Below, piece after piece: positions 34,573 through 43,611 of a stretch of 64,000 nucleotides of DNA (its first letter is position 1; the number at the start of each line of letters is the position of its first letter). Source of the DNA: Rhizobium sp. S152 (GTDB taxonomy: Bacteria; Pseudomonadota; Alphaproteobacteria; Rhizobiales; Rhizobiaceae); assembly GCF_030380735.1 (NCBI RefSeq), contig NZ_JAUDRZ010000025.1:351548-415547 (forward strand), in the 5' to 3' direction. Below the pieces are notes generated by a model. It was given only the letters and a program-made list of their open reading frames with translations. It searched no databases and was not told the origin of the DNA. Both the position numbers and the translations under genes were made by a program.

Positions 34573-34665
34573 CACCTTATCGTTGGGATTATCAGTTTCA
34601 CGCCGGTAGCCGGATGCCTGGCAAGGACCGGCCGCAGTGCCATTGCCGGACAAAGGAACTCTTTT

Positions 34666-35922
34666 ATGAAGACGGAAAGCACGTTCGATCTTATTATCCG
34701 CAATGTTCGGATCGAGGAATATGGAGCGCCCGTCGACATCGGGGTGCACGGAGGCCGTATCGCGGCGATCGGGTCCACGCTCAGTTGCGAGGCCGTAGAG
34801 AATTTTGACGGCGGTGGCGCCTTCGCTTTCGCAGGGTTTGTCGACACGCATGTTCATCTGGACAAAGCCTGCATCCTTGATCGCTGCACGATTTGCGAAG
34901 GAACCCTTTCCGAAGCCGTGCGCGAGACCGCCGCAGCGAAGGCGAATTTCACGGAGGCCGATGTCTACGAGCGTGCCGCGCGCGTGGTCGAAAGGGCGAT
35001 CTCGCATGGCACCATACGCATGCGCACCTTCGTGGAGATCGATCCACGCGCCGGATACCGTTCTTTCGCTGCGATCAAGCGCATCAAGGCCGACTACGCT
35101 TTCGCCATGGATATCGAGATTTGCGCTTTCGCGCAGGACGGCCTGACAAACGAGCCGCAAACTCTGGAGATGCTGGACAAGGCCCTTGCGGAAGGCGCGG
35201 ACCTCGTCGGCGGTTGTCCCTATACGGATCCCGATCCCGCCCGGCATGTCGACATGATATTCGAGCTAGCCGTCAGGCACGGGGTTTCCGTCGATTTCCA
35301 TCTCGATTTCGATCTCGATCCCCAGCATAGCGATCTGCCGGCTGTGATCGCGGCGACGGAGCGCCACGGCTGGCAGGGCCGGGTCACGATCGGCCATGTC
35401 ACAAACCTGTCGGCCATGGCGCCGGCCGAGATATTGGATGTTGGAGACAGGCTGGCGGCAGCCGGCATCGCGCTCACCGTGCTCCCGGCGACGGACCTTT
35501 TTCTCACGGGGCGCGGGCACGATCGGCTGGTGCCGCGCGGTATCGCCCCGGCCCATCTCCTGGCGCGCCGTGGAGTTGTAACCTCGCTTGCCACCAACAA
35601 CGTCATGAACCCGTTCACCCCTTACGGCGATGCGTCGCTTGTCAGGATGGCTAATCTCTACGCCAATGTGGCGCAGCTCTCTCGCGACGCGGATATCGCC
35701 GGCGTATTCGAAATGATCGGAGAATCGGCAGCCCGCCAGCTCGGAGCGCCGTACGGCCTTCACCTGGGTGGCGAGGCAACGCTCATTCTCGTCGATACAT
35801 CGGGACCGAAAGCTGCGGTGCGCGAGATCGGCCGGGTTGTGGCCGGCTGGAAAGCCGGTCGCCAAAGCTTTCACAATGGCGATCCTCGTATCTGCAAGCC
35901 AGACCAGAGGTCGATTCCGTGA
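34666..35922 (+). CDS. cytosine-deaminase-like amidohydrolase
   Basis: A 418-residue amidohydrolase. Metal ligands: DTHVHLDKACILDRC (about 63-77, the cytosine-deaminase type HxHLDK), DFHLDFDLDPQHSD (about 206-219), IGHVTNLSAM and the Asp/Asn stretch near TNNVMNPFTPYGD (about 308-320). Family members deaminate cytosine, isocytosine or N-isopropylammelide. It is the last gene of the plus-strand run, 93 bases after the dehydrogenase. The actual substrate is uncertain. Confidence 0.85.
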   Translation: MKTESTFDLIIRNVRIEEYGAPVDIGVHGGRIAAIGSTLSCEAVENFDGGGAFAFAGFVDTHVHLDKACILDRCTICEGTLSEAVRETAAAKANFTEADVYERAARVVERAISHGTIRMRTFVEIDPRAGYRSFAAIKRIKADYAFAMDIEICAFAQDGLTNEPQTLEMLDKALAEGADLVGGCPYTDPDPARHVDMIFELAVRHGVSVDFHLDFDLDPQHSDLPAVIAATERHGWQGRVTIGHVTNLSAMAPAEILDVGDRLAAAGIALTVLPATDLFLTGRGHDRLVPRGIAPAHLLARRGVVTSLATNNVMNPFTPYGDASLVRMANLYANVAQLSRDADIAGVFEMIGESAARQLGAPYGLHLGGEATLILVDTSGPKAAVREIGRVVAGWKAGRQSFHNGDPRICKPDQRSIP

Positions 35923-36181
35923 TCGTCATCGATCGCTTCGAGCCCGTAGCCTGCCCCATCTCGTTCCTGCTGCGGCTGGTCCGTCATCCACGAACAGTCG
36001 TGGCCGTAACCCTGCGCAGATCGAACAAGAAGCCGCATGATTTCGGTCGCCGGTTCGGTATAGATGTTTGAGAGCAGTTCGGCTTTTCTTTCGAATCGCG
36101 GAACAGCCCTATCCTTTTGTTTTCACGCAATTCCGGACGGAAACCGTCTCGCACTCCCGGAATTGCTAGCCGGGGGCTCCC

Positions 36182-37123
36182 GTGGATCAGATACTCGCCA
36201 TACGCACTTTTGTCCGCGTCGCCGAAGCCGGCTCCTTCGCAAAGGCTGCGGACACAATGAATCTGCCCCGATCCTCCGTGAGCAAGCTCGTGCAGGATCT
36301 CGAACAGCATCTTGGGACAAAGCTCGTGGAACGCACGACGCGGTCGGTCACGATGACGACCGAAGGCGCCGCCTACCACGAGCGCGCGCTTCGACTTCTT
36401 GCCGATCTCGACGACATGGACGACACCGTCGCCGGCTCTCGCAGCACGCCCAGGGGGAGGCTCCGCGTCGATATCGGCTCCGTGCTGGCAAATCAGATCC
36501 TCATACCTTTGCTCTCAGACTTTCAGCGCCAATATCCTGATATCGATCTCATGCTCGGCGTCAGCGATCGCTCCGCCGACCTCATCGGCGAAGGGATCGA
36601 TTGCGTCATCCGTGGCGGATCGCTCCTAGACTCGTCAATGAAGGCTCGGAAGCTATGTGAGTTGGATTACGTCCTTTGCGCGTCGCCCGCCTATCTGGAT
36701 GGCCGAGAGTTGCCGAAGCAACCTGACGATATCCGGGCCCATCGGGTCGTCAGCTATTTCTCGGCATCATCCGGAAAGAGGTTTCCGTTGCGGTTCGGGC
36801 GCGGCGACGAGCGAAACGAGTATGTTCCCGCCTCCAGCGGGATTTCGGTCAACGAAAGCACCGCGCATCTGAACGCACTGCTTGCGGGGCTCGGGATTGG
36901 TCAGAGCTTCGGCTTCCTTGCAAGACCTCATGTCCAAAGCGGGGCGCTGGTCGAACTGCTGCCCGACTGGAAGCCGGACAATCACCCCTTGCACCTGGTC
37001 TACCCGGCCGCTCGATTTCCAAACCCTCGGCTGCGCGCCTTTGCGGATTGGGCCGCAAGGGTATTCGAAGCAGTGGATGCCAAGCGGAGTGGCTTGAGGG
37101 AGACCGTCCATACGGATGGATAG
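36182..37123 (+). CDS. LysR-family regulator (likely controls the adjacent SDR)
   Basis: A 313-residue LysR protein with a GTG start at 36182 and the helix-turn-helix at about 16-40 (SFAKAADTMNLPRSSVSKLVQDLE). It belongs to the CrgA/DsdC-like group that often represses an adjacent oxidoreductase. The SDR gene follows on the same strand after 167 bases. No GTTGC-N7-GCAAC box was seen upstream, so it is distinct from the catabolic regulon. Confidence 0.85.
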   Translation: MDQILAIRTFVRVAEAGSFAKAADTMNLPRSSVSKLVQDLEQHLGTKLVERTTRSVTMTTEGAAYHERALRLLADLDDMDDTVAGSRSTPRGRLRVDIGSVLANQILIPLLSDFQRQYPDIDLMLGVSDRSADLIGEGIDCVIRGGSLLDSSMKARKLCELDYVLCASPAYLDGRELPKQPDDIRAHRVVSYFSASSGKRFPLRFGRGDERNEYVPASSGISVNESTAHLNALLAGLGIGQSFGFLARPHVQSGALVELLPDWKPDNHPLHLVYPAARFPNPRLRAFADWAARVFEAVDAKRSGLRETVHTDG

Positions 37124-37290
37124 TGTCTCCACGCGGGGCGACTTCTCGCCGAGGGCCTGACGAACTAACTTCTCGATATCGGACGGCGACGAAGCAAAAG
37201 ACCAACGCCACCTCCCGAATAGTTTCAGATCTTCAACAGGCAGCGCATTCGGGCTGAACCCTTTCGCGCGCCCAGCATCAGGAGAGTAAG

Positions 37291-38046
37291 ATGACCAACA
37301 GACTTGAAAACAAGGTCGCCGTCGTCACCGGCGCAACCAGCGGCATCGGCCTTTCGACCGCCAAGCTCTTTGCCGCCGAAGGCGCGCGTGTGTACATCAC
37401 CGGCCGGCGCAAGGATGCGCTCGACAAGGCGGTTGCCGAGATCGGCCATGGCGCCGTCGGAGTGCAGGCCGATTCCGCAAGCAACGATGATCTCGACAAG
37501 CTGTTCGCACAGGTAAAGGCGGAACACGGGCGTCTTGACGCCCTTGTCGTCAATGCCGGCGGCGGCAGCATGCTCCCGCTCGGCCAGATCACCGAGGAAC
37601 AGATCGACGACACCTTCGGTCGCAACGTCAAGGCTGTCATCTTCACGGTGCAGAAGGCGCTTCCTCTCTTGGGCAAGGGCTCGTCGGTCGTGCTGACCGG
37701 CTCGACCGCCGGCACCGAAGGCACTGCGGCTTTCTCGGTCTACTCCGCCTCCAAGGCTGCCGTCCGCAACCTGGCCCGCTCGTGGGCGCTCGACCTCAAG
37801 GGGACCGGCATCCGCGTCAACGTCGTCTCGCCCGGCGCGACGCGCACACCCGGCCTCGTGGAACTTGCCGGCGACGACAAAGAGCAGCAGCAGGGCCTGC
37901 TCGACTACCTCGCCTCGCGTATCCCGCTCGGCCGCGTCGGCGAAGCCGAGGAAATCGCCAAGGCGACCCTCTTCCTCGCTTCGGACGATTCGAGCTTCGT
38001 CAACGGCGCCGAGCTCTTCGCCGATGGCGGCCAGGCTCAGGTGTGA
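37291..38046 (+). CDS. short-chain dehydrogenase/reductase
   Basis: A 251-residue classical SDR: NAD(P)-binding TGATSGIG (13-20), NAG (88-90), catalytic S138, Y151 and K155 (YSASK), and the C-terminal SSFVNGAELFADGG. It reduces or oxidises a carbonyl/alcohol; no substrate can be assigned. ATG 37291 follows AGGAGAGTAAG. Its partner is likely the upstream LysR gene. Confidence 0.9.
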   Translation: MTNRLENKVAVVTGATSGIGLSTAKLFAAEGARVYITGRRKDALDKAVAEIGHGAVGVQADSASNDDLDKLFAQVKAEHGRLDALVVNAGGGSMLPLGQITEEQIDDTFGRNVKAVIFTVQKALPLLGKGSSVVLTGSTAGTEGTAAFSVYSASKAAVRNLARSWALDLKGTGIRVNVVSPGATRTPGLVELAGDDKEQQQGLLDYLASRIPLGRVGEAEEIAKATLFLASDDSSFVNGAELFADGGQAQV

Positions 38047-38104
38047 TCGGAGAGCGGAGTGGCTGACACCCGCTCCCTTTCACGGAAATCCAGCGAGGCG
38101 CGCT

Positions 38105-39319
38105 TCACTCCATGGTCGAAGACATCCGGTGAAGCGCCACATACTCCCATGCGGCGGCAACCAGCAGCGCGGCCGTCGCGCACAGGCTGATTGCATAATT
38201 CGGCAGCGCAAGGCTTGCTGCCGATATCCCGGCCAACAGACAAAGGCCGATGACATGCGATAGCGGGAACCGGCTTCCGGCGCTGACCTTCACCCATATA
38301 TTGCCAAGCAGGAACAGGGCCGGCCCACCGAGGATGGCGGCGATATGCGTCGCCTCGCCCCTGTCTTCGCTGTGAGACAGCGCGAAATCCTCCCCGACTG
38401 CGGTGAGGATGATGCCGGCGACGATCGGGAGGTGACCGTAGGTGAAGAGGTTGTGGGCGACGGCTTCCGGTGTGCCGGTGCTTTCCGCTTTCTCGGCGGC
38501 CTTTTCCTGCCCGTGGTGAAAGTAGATCCACCACATGATGACCGTACTCATGAAGGCGCTGCAGAAGACCGCGAAGGTCGTGCCGCTGCCCATGTGCTCG
38601 ACGGCGTTGCGCCCGGTGGTCAGGATCGTCTCACCGAGACAGATGATGACGAACAGGGCGCAGCGTTCGGCCATGTGCTCACCGGCAAGGCTCAGCGTCT
38701 CCTTGGGCGCCGCCCCCAGCCCCGGCATCCAGTAGCGGATCAGCGGCACGGCATATTCGACGGCAATGGCCAATCCCCAGAGGACAATTCGCCCCTCGAA
38801 ATCCGCCAGCGCACCGAGAAGCCAAAGGATGCCCGTCGCGACCATCCAGATGCTGATGCGCATGAACGCCAGGGCACTCCCCCGATCGGTGCCGAGAAAT
38901 GCGTAAGCCGTGAAAAGCGAGCGGCCGATCTGCATCGCGGCATAGATCGCGGCGAAGGCCATCGCATGCTCCCCGAATGCCTCGGGCAAGGCGATCGCCA
39001 GGAGAATGCCGGCGAACATCAGAATGAAGAGCATATGGCGCACGGCCTCGCGCTCCGTATCCAGAAGGTTGGTCACCCACGTGGTATTAATCCAGACCCA
39101 CCAGACCGCCAGGATCAGCAATGCCGCCTCGCCCACCGTCGCTGACGTGAAATCGGAAGCAAGTGTATGAGAGAGCTGGACCAGCGCGAAGACGAAGACC
39201 AGATCGAAGAACAGTTCCGGAAAGCTCGCCTTGGACTTTTCCGCCCCTTCTTCGCGGATCCACCGGCGCCTGCGGTTGGCATTGCTCATCGATTGCTGTT
39301 CCTTCAGGCTGGATTTCAT
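38105..39319 (-). CDS. ltrA: low-temperature-requirement protein A family membrane protein
   Basis: A 404-residue LtrA-family membrane protein with about ten hydrophobic segments. Hallmarks are ASFPELFFDLVFVFALVQLS (30-49), WWVWINTTWVTNLLDTE and AERCALFVIICLGETILTTG. The function of the family is unsettled; in Listeria it is needed for cold growth. It is the last gene of a minus-strand operon with the TIGR02587 and TIGR02588 genes. Its first ATG overlaps the previous stop (ATGA); an ATG 30 bases downstream is an alternative start. Confidence 0.9.
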   Translation of the reverse strand: MKSSLKEQQSMSNANRRRRWIREEGAEKSKASFPELFFDLVFVFALVQLSHTLASDFTSATVGEAALLILAVWWVWINTTWVTNLLDTEREAVRHMLFILMFAGILLAIALPEAFGEHAMAFAAIYAAMQIGRSLFTAYAFLGTDRGSALAFMRISIWMVATGILWLLGALADFEGRIVLWGLAIAVEYAVPLIRYWMPGLGAAPKETLSLAGEHMAERCALFVIICLGETILTTGRNAVEHMGSGTTFAVFCSAFMSTVIMWWIYFHHGQEKAAEKAESTGTPEAVAHNLFTYGHLPIVAGIILTAVGEDFALSHSEDRGEATHIAAILGGPALFLLGNIWVKVSAGSRFPLSHVIGLCLLAGISAASLALPNYAISLCATAALLVAAAWEYVALHRMSSTME

Positions 39320-39720
39320 GGATCGGCATAGCCAACAACCCGGATGGCGACGTTTTCACCTTCCACGGGCGTCGAGAAAATAAGCGCGCCACGCGCCTTC
39401 GAATGGGCCGGCACATAATCGAATTGTGCCTCCGATGTTTCCACATCGGCGCTCCCGCGGATGTGAAGTTCACCGCGCACGACGACGGCCGCCGCGGTGG
39501 TGTCGGCCGAGTTGGCGATTTCGAAAAGGAGTTCGTTCGGCGCTGCCTTGGAACGCTGATCCAACATGGAAACGGCGAGCCGAGGCGGCCCTCCTTCCTC
39601 GCTGAACACCTCAAAGCCGATAAAGCCTATCATGGCGACAACGAGGAGCGTACTCATAAACCCGACAACCCATTCCACGACATGGGGCGAAGCATCGGCT
39701 ACGGTCTTTTTGCGGGACAT
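39316..39720 (-). CDS. TIGR02588-family membrane-anchored protein
   Basis: A 134-residue protein with one hydrophobic anchor near the N-terminus (WVVGFMSTLLVVAMIGFIGFEVF, about 17-39) followed by an exported beta-type domain. It matches the conserved family found next to TIGR02587 in Rhizobiales. Function unknown. It lies nine bases after TIGR02587 and overlaps ltrA, so the three form one operon. Confidence 0.8.
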   Translation of the reverse strand: MSRKKTVADASPHVVEWVVGFMSTLLVVAMIGFIGFEVFSEEGGPPRLAVSMLDQRSKAAPNELLFEIANSADTTAAAVVVRGELHIRGSADVETSEAQFDYVPAHSKARGALIFSTPVEGENVAIRVVGYADP

Positions 39721-39729
39721 CGCGGCTCC

Positions 39730-40593
39730 CTACAAGATCAGGCGCGCGGCAGCCGCGCCTATGGAACATGGCAGACCGAGCACGATCGTCGTCAAAAGCA
39801 TCTGCGAGACGGCCGCATCGTCGAAACGCTGAAAGGTCCAGAGCGTGTAGGCGCTCACCAGAAGCGCGATGACATAGCCCGGGAGGGTGAAGCGGAGCAC
39901 GGTATGCCAGCGTGGGACTTCGTCGCCGATCTCGTGCCCTCCCTTGAAGGAAACGGCATAGACGAAGCCATGCATGATGACGAGGGAAAGGATGACCACG
40001 GCGAGCGCATGCAGCGGCGTCATCTTGTAGGAGAGCAGGATCATCTCCTCCGTGGGCGCCACGTTCAGACCAAGAAAGAGCGCGCCCAGCGCCATCAGGA
40101 ACAGCTCTCCGGCATAATCGTAGACCGTCGTCTGGACCGGATCGTCGCTTTCGCCACTGTCGTCGACATCGCCATTGAGCTGGCTGCGACCCAACAAGGC
40201 GCCGATGCTTGCCGGCACAGATTGAACGGCAACCTTGCCCACCATTTCAGAGAGCGGCTGCCCAAGCTTGAGAACCGCGACGCTGAACAGGATGACGAGG
40301 CTGGAGAGAATGCCGATCGCATAGGCAATCATCGCATCGCGCACGGCATCACGCCAGCAGGTCGTCTCCTCGAAGCCGACCCGATCGGAAAGGATGATGA
40401 GCAAAGGGATATTCAGCACGAGAAGCAGGAGCAGCCTGAGCCGGTTCATTGAAAAACCCAGTTCCCACATCTCCATCGTCATGAACATCGGCAGCGCGAA
40501 GATCAATGCCCCCGCAAATCCGCGCCCAATCCCCGTCGCGAACCGCGAACCGTCCCAACCTTTCGATGTTTCCGCAGACGCTGATGACCTCAT
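39730..40593 (-). CDS. TIGR02587/DUF2391-family integral membrane protein
   Basis: A 287-residue membrane protein with about seven hydrophobic segments, including GFAGALIFALPMFMTMEMW (25-43) and MRLRLLLLLVLNIPLLIILSD-like stretches. It belongs to the TIGR02587 family with no known function, usually paired with TIGR02588. It heads the ltrA operon. The initiator could be a few residues downstream; I saw no clear ribosome-binding site at 40593. Confidence 0.8.
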   Translation of the reverse strand: MRSSASAETSKGWDGSRFATGIGRGFAGALIFALPMFMTMEMWELGFSMNRLRLLLLLVLNIPLLIILSDRVGFEETTCWRDAVRDAMIAYAIGILSSLVILFSVAVLKLGQPLSEMVGKVAVQSVPASIGALLGRSQLNGDVDDSGESDDPVQTTVYDYAGELFLMALGALFLGLNVAPTEEMILLSYKMTPLHALAVVILSLVIMHGFVYAVSFKGGHEIGDEVPRWHTVLRFTLPGYVIALLVSAYTLWTFQRFDDAAVSQMLLTTIVLGLPCSIGAAAARLIL

Positions 40594-40839
40594 GAATCGG
40601 GAGATAGTTGCGAACCGCCAAAAGGCGACCGGTCCTATTCAAATTGGTAGTAATATGATGCCGATACGGACTTTCCGCCGCAGATATCCGGGTCGAGGTC
40701 AACCTAAGCAAAAGGGCGGTCGGCACATTGAACGCGCCCCCACCTCCCTCGCCCGGGTGACCCGGCAGGACATCTTTCCATCACAGACCACCTTGCGCGG
40801 CGCGGAGCACCGAATAAGCTGCGCATCTGGCTGCGACGG

Positions 40840-41562
40840 ATGCGGGAGCGGATGGTGCCAACCGACAGAACCAAGATATCGAATCGAATGCTGGCATCGC
40901 TGCAGGAAAGCGATTTCGCATTGCTCGCCCCTCACCTCGAGGAGATCGATCTGCCCACGCGCTACACGATCGCGCGCCCCGACACGTTACTCGAGCACAT
41001 CTATTTTCCCGATAGCGGTATCGGCGCGGTCATGAGCATGCTGCCCGATGGCAAGACGTCCGAAGCCGGTATGTTCGGACGCGAGGGTTTCGTCCCGACA
41101 TCGACGATTATCGGCGATACGGTCGTGCCTTATCTGATCGAGATGCAGGTGGGCGGAAGCGGTTACCGCATACCGGTTGACAGGATGCGAGAAGCCACCA
41201 CGAGCAGTTCCACGCTTCAGGTTCCCTTTATCAAGTTCATGCATGTCTTTGCGGTTCAGGTCTCCTATACGGCGCTGGCCAATGCCAAGTTTCGTGTCGA
41301 GGAGCGGCTCGCCCGGTGGATTCTGATGTGTCACGACCGGGTGCGATCCGACACGATGAGCATTACACACGAGTACATTGCGTTTCTCCTCGGCATCCGC
41401 AGACCGAGCGTCACCACCGCCCTGCATATTCTGGAGGGGCACAAGCTCATCCGTTCGAACCGCGGATCGATCGTGGTCATAAATCGCAAGGGTTTGGAGC
41501 GCTTTACCGCCGGCTGTTACGGGTTGCCCGAGCGCGAGTTCGAGCGCCTGATCGGGGCCTGA
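40840..41562 (+). CDS. Crp/Fnr-family regulator
   Basis: A 240-residue Crp/Fnr protein: cyclic-nucleotide-like barrel (about 25-130, LEHIYFPDSGIGAVMSMLPDG) and a C-terminal helix-turn-helix (YIAFLLGIRRPSVTTALHILEG, about 178-199). There is no cysteine cluster for an iron-sulfur centre, so it is not a classical oxygen-sensing Fnr. The start is uncertain; downstream Met residues could serve. It opens the stress-gene neighbourhood; a paralogue lies at 44095-44808 on the opposite strand. Confidence 0.87.
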   Translation: MRERMVPTDRTKISNRMLASLQESDFALLAPHLEEIDLPTRYTIARPDTLLEHIYFPDSGIGAVMSMLPDGKTSEAGMFGREGFVPTSTIIGDTVVPYLIEMQVGGSGYRIPVDRMREATTSSSTLQVPFIKFMHVFAVQVSYTALANAKFRVEERLARWILMCHDRVRSDTMSITHEYIAFLLGIRRPSVTTALHILEGHKLIRSNRGSIVVINRKGLERFTAGCYGLPEREFERLIGA

Positions 41563-41606
41563 GCCGCCACCTTTTCCGTTGATATCAAGATGACTGTCAT
41601 TCCCAT

Positions 41607-41632
41607 GGAACTGGCGCCCATCGCCTGTCGTT
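41607..41632 (+). promoter_or_regulatory. possible EcfG-type promoter for the DUF6894 gene
   Basis: GGAAC (41607-41611), 17 bases, then CGTT (41629-41632), 22 bases upstream of the gene start. The spacing to GTT is one base longer than the five other sites nearby, so this is the weakest of the set. Confidence 0.4.
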
Positions 41633-41654
41633 TCGTCAGCAGATGGAGGTCGAT

Positions 41655-41888
41655 ATGCTTTTCTATTTCAATGTGCGTTCCGAGGACAGTTACGACATGG
41701 ATGAGGAGGGCATTGATCTTCCATCACTGGAGGCGGCAAGATGCGAAGCGAAAAAATCAGCGCGCGAGATGGTCGCCGAACTCATATTGCACGATGGCCG
41801 GATCGACGGCATCCGGTTCGAAATAACCGACGCGAGCGGGTATCTGCTCGCGACCGTTCCGTTTCGTGACGTTATTAAGTTAGGCTAG
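41655..41888 (+). CDS. DUF6894-family small protein
   Basis: A 77-residue protein (MLFYFNVRSED..., EGIDLPSLEAARCEAKKSAREM) of the DUF6894 family, common and functionally unknown in Rhizobiales. ATG 41655 is chosen because GGAGG lies five bases upstream; an ATG 12 bases earlier has no site. A possible EcfG-type promoter precedes it. Its likely context is the general stress response shared with neighbouring small genes. Confidence 0.82.
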   Translation: MLFYFNVRSEDSYDMDEEGIDLPSLEAARCEAKKSAREMVAELILHDGRIDGIRFEITDASGYLLATVPFRDVIKLG

Positions 41889-41898
41889 GAACCGCCCG

Positions 41899-42120
41899 CT
41901 ATTCAGCTTTGTCTTTAGCGGCCGTGGCGCTGTCGGGTCTTTTTTGTGAAACGGCGGCCTCGCGGGCGAGACGAAGTCGTTCTGTTTTTGCCCGCCGCGC
42001 TTCCGCCTCACCGTTGATGGTGGCCATCGCAACCTGCGTTGTCGCCTCGAGCCTTTCACGCCGTTCTACAGCGCTAGTGGAATCACGACGGCGAGGCTGT
42101 TGGTTTTCCGTTTTCAGCAT
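41899..42120 (-). CDS. small basic hypothetical protein
   Basis: A 73-residue frame from ATG 42120, rich in Arg, Ala and Glu (ERRERLEATTQVAMATINGEAEARRAKTERLRLAREA). A single helix is predicted by pattern. No family is recognised. It is convergent with the DUF6894 gene (10-base gap) and divergent from the 42280 gene. The frame continues upstream without a better start, so the start is tentative. Confidence 0.45.
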   Translation of the reverse strand: MLKTENQQPRRRDSTSAVERRERLEATTQVAMATINGEAEARRAKTERLRLAREAAVSQKRPDSATAAKDKAE

Positions 42121-42279
42121 CCGTCCAAGGTAAACCGCGAGCGGGCGAAGGCAATCGATTGTCAGCCAGCGTACGAAGCGCGCCCCCTCCATCCAGCGGT
42201 GAAAATCTTCCGTGCGGCCGGCCTCATCGGAACTTTTGCGGCCAGGGACGATTTCTATTCCACAACAGGAGTCGACCCG

Positions 42280-42645
42280 ATGCCCAGCCAAGCCAACTCG
42301 CCTGCCGTTCAGTCGATGCGCAATGAGCAGGCGCGACAGCGCAAAGCGGCCCGAAAGGGCGAACTCGATGAAGCGCTGGAAGGCACGTTTCCCGCATCCG
42401 ATCCAGTTTCGCCGGCGCATACGTCGGTACCGTCCGGTCGTGCGGACAGGAAAGAGGCTGACAGGCTCGGCGGCGACAGGCCGGAGGTCTCTAAGTCAGC
42501 CGACAGGGAGCGAGGCGACGCAAGGCGGGTAAAGGCCGATTTGCGGTCACGTTGGCAAGACATCGAAGCCGCAGTTCGCAGGAGGCCGCTAACCGCGGTC
42601 GGCATAGTTGCCGCCTTCTCCTATCTCCTGGCTGCAAAGCGATAG
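42280..42645 (+). CDS. small stress-type protein with TFPASDP motif
   Basis: A 121-residue protein. Residues 33-46 carry the LDEALEGTFPASDP motif widespread in small alphaproteobacterial proteins; a hydrophobic C-terminus (RRPLTAVGIVAAFSYLLAAKR) resembles the membrane tail of DUF883-like proteins. ATG 42280 follows CAGGAGTCGACCCG. A GGAAC-N17-ATT sequence upstream is near but does not match the stress promoter consensus. Function unknown. Confidence 0.72.
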   Translation: MPSQANSPAVQSMRNEQARQRKAARKGELDEALEGTFPASDPVSPAHTSVPSGRADRKEADRLGGDRPEVSKSADRERGDARRVKADLRSRWQDIEAAVRRRPLTAVGIVAAFSYLLAAKR

Positions 42646-42654
42646 GATATCAAA

Positions 42655-42954
42655 ATGCAAACGCGAAACCTCTGCATGATGCTTTGCATATCGGCTGCGG
42701 TAACGGTGCTTTGCGGACAGGCCCAAGCCTTTAGCAGGATAGGTTCGTCCGGACCTGAACCATCTCAGGCGAAAGGGGCGCTAGCAGGGTATGTCCAGGA
42801 AGATCGAAACCCGGGAAACGACGGCTTTCTGCTATCGCCGGCAGAGATCAAGCATATTCGCTGGTGCGCCACGCAATATCGCTCCTATGATCCGACGGAG
42901 GATACCTTTGTCTCGCCAGCGGGAGCGCGCACGGCTTGTCGCTCTCCGCATTGA
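42655..42954 (+). CDS. BA14K-like secreted protein
   Basis: A 99-residue exported protein: signal peptide MCISAAVTVLCGQAQAFS-like (cut near 25) and a C-terminal WCATQYRSYDPTEDTFVSPAG...C motif typical of BA14K surface proteins of Rhizobiales. Family members are immunoreactive or lectin-like in Brucella. It follows the 42280 gene after nine bases and may be co-transcribed. Confidence 0.72.
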   Translation: MQTRNLCMMLCISAAVTVLCGQAQAFSRIGSSGPEPSQAKGALAGYVQEDRNPGNDGFLLSPAEIKHIRWCATQYRSYDPTEDTFVSPAGARTACRSPH

Positions 42955-43011
42955 CCTGACACGCACGGTCCTGAGCATGCGTTGATTTCAAGGAAATCGC
43001 CACCTCTGATC

Positions 43012-43036
43012 GGAACTTTGACGACCGGGCCAAGTT
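43012..43036 (+). promoter_or_regulatory. EcfG-type stress promoter for the response regulator
   Basis: GGAAC (43012-43016), exactly 17 bases, GTT (43034-43036), ending 23 bases before the response-regulator start. This matches the alphaproteobacterial general-stress sigma consensus. Confidence 0.6.
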
Positions 43037-43059
43037 AAGCGGTGCCTGGAGGATACGCC

Positions 43060-43611
43060 ATGAACGATCAGAGATACGAGTGGATCAGCAAACGCGCCTA
43101 CGCGCTTTGGGAACAGGCCGGATGCCTTCCGGGTCATGACGAGCAGCACTGGCTTCAAGCCGTGTCCGAACGTGAACAACTGGAACGAACGCAGGCCTCC
43201 TCCGACGGGCATGAAGTTCTTTCAAGAAAGCGCGCGACCGTTCCGATCGTGTTGCCGCTCGACAGGCAACAGATCCTGGTTGTCGATGACGAACCCTTCG
43301 TGCGCTACGATACGGTCGACCGCTTGGAAACCGCTGGCTATTCGACCCTCGAGGCCGCCAATGCGGCTGAGGCGATGATGCTGTTGAAGCACCACCTCGT
43401 CGGCACGATAATTACCGATATCAACATGCCCGGCAACATGGACGGCCTTAACCTCGCCGCGCGTGTCCGGTCGCTTTGGCCGAGGACGAAGATCATCATC
43501 ACTTCAGGGCTTGTTCGGCTGCGCCAGCAGGATCTGGTGCCGGGCGTCGAGTTCCTGGCAAAGCCTATGCCATTCGAACGACTTCTCCGACTTGTCGCCT
43601 CACAACATTAG
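43060..43611 (+). CDS. response regulator with N-terminal DUF2934 domain
   Basis: A 183-residue protein. Residues 5-35 are a DUF2934-type segment (YEWISKRAYALWEQAG...HW). Residues 71-180 form a receiver domain with acidic pocket D76-D77, phosphoacceptor D120 (TDINMPG) and K168. There is no output domain, so it probably acts through protein contacts or as a phosphate sink. ATG 43060 follows GGAGG; an EcfG-type promoter lies just upstream. The nearby hybrid histidine kinase (47163) is a plausible partner. Confidence 0.86.
   Translation: MNDQRYEWISKRAYALWEQAGCLPGHDEQHWLQAVSEREQLERTQASSDGHEVLSRKRATVPIVLPLDRQQILVVDDEPFVRYDTVDRLETAGYSTLEAANAAEAMMLLKHHLVGTIITDINMPGNMDGLNLAARVRSLWPRTKIIITSGLVRLRQQDLVPGVEFLAKPMPFERLLRLVASQH

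Noticed and set aside
38345..39145. Long plus-strand frame opposite ltrA
   Set aside because: Charged mirror of the membrane protein, with no start signal.
42229..42253. GGAAC-N17-ATT before the 42280 gene
   Set aside because: It has the right spacing but lacks the GTT of the -10 element; not accepted as a stress promoter.
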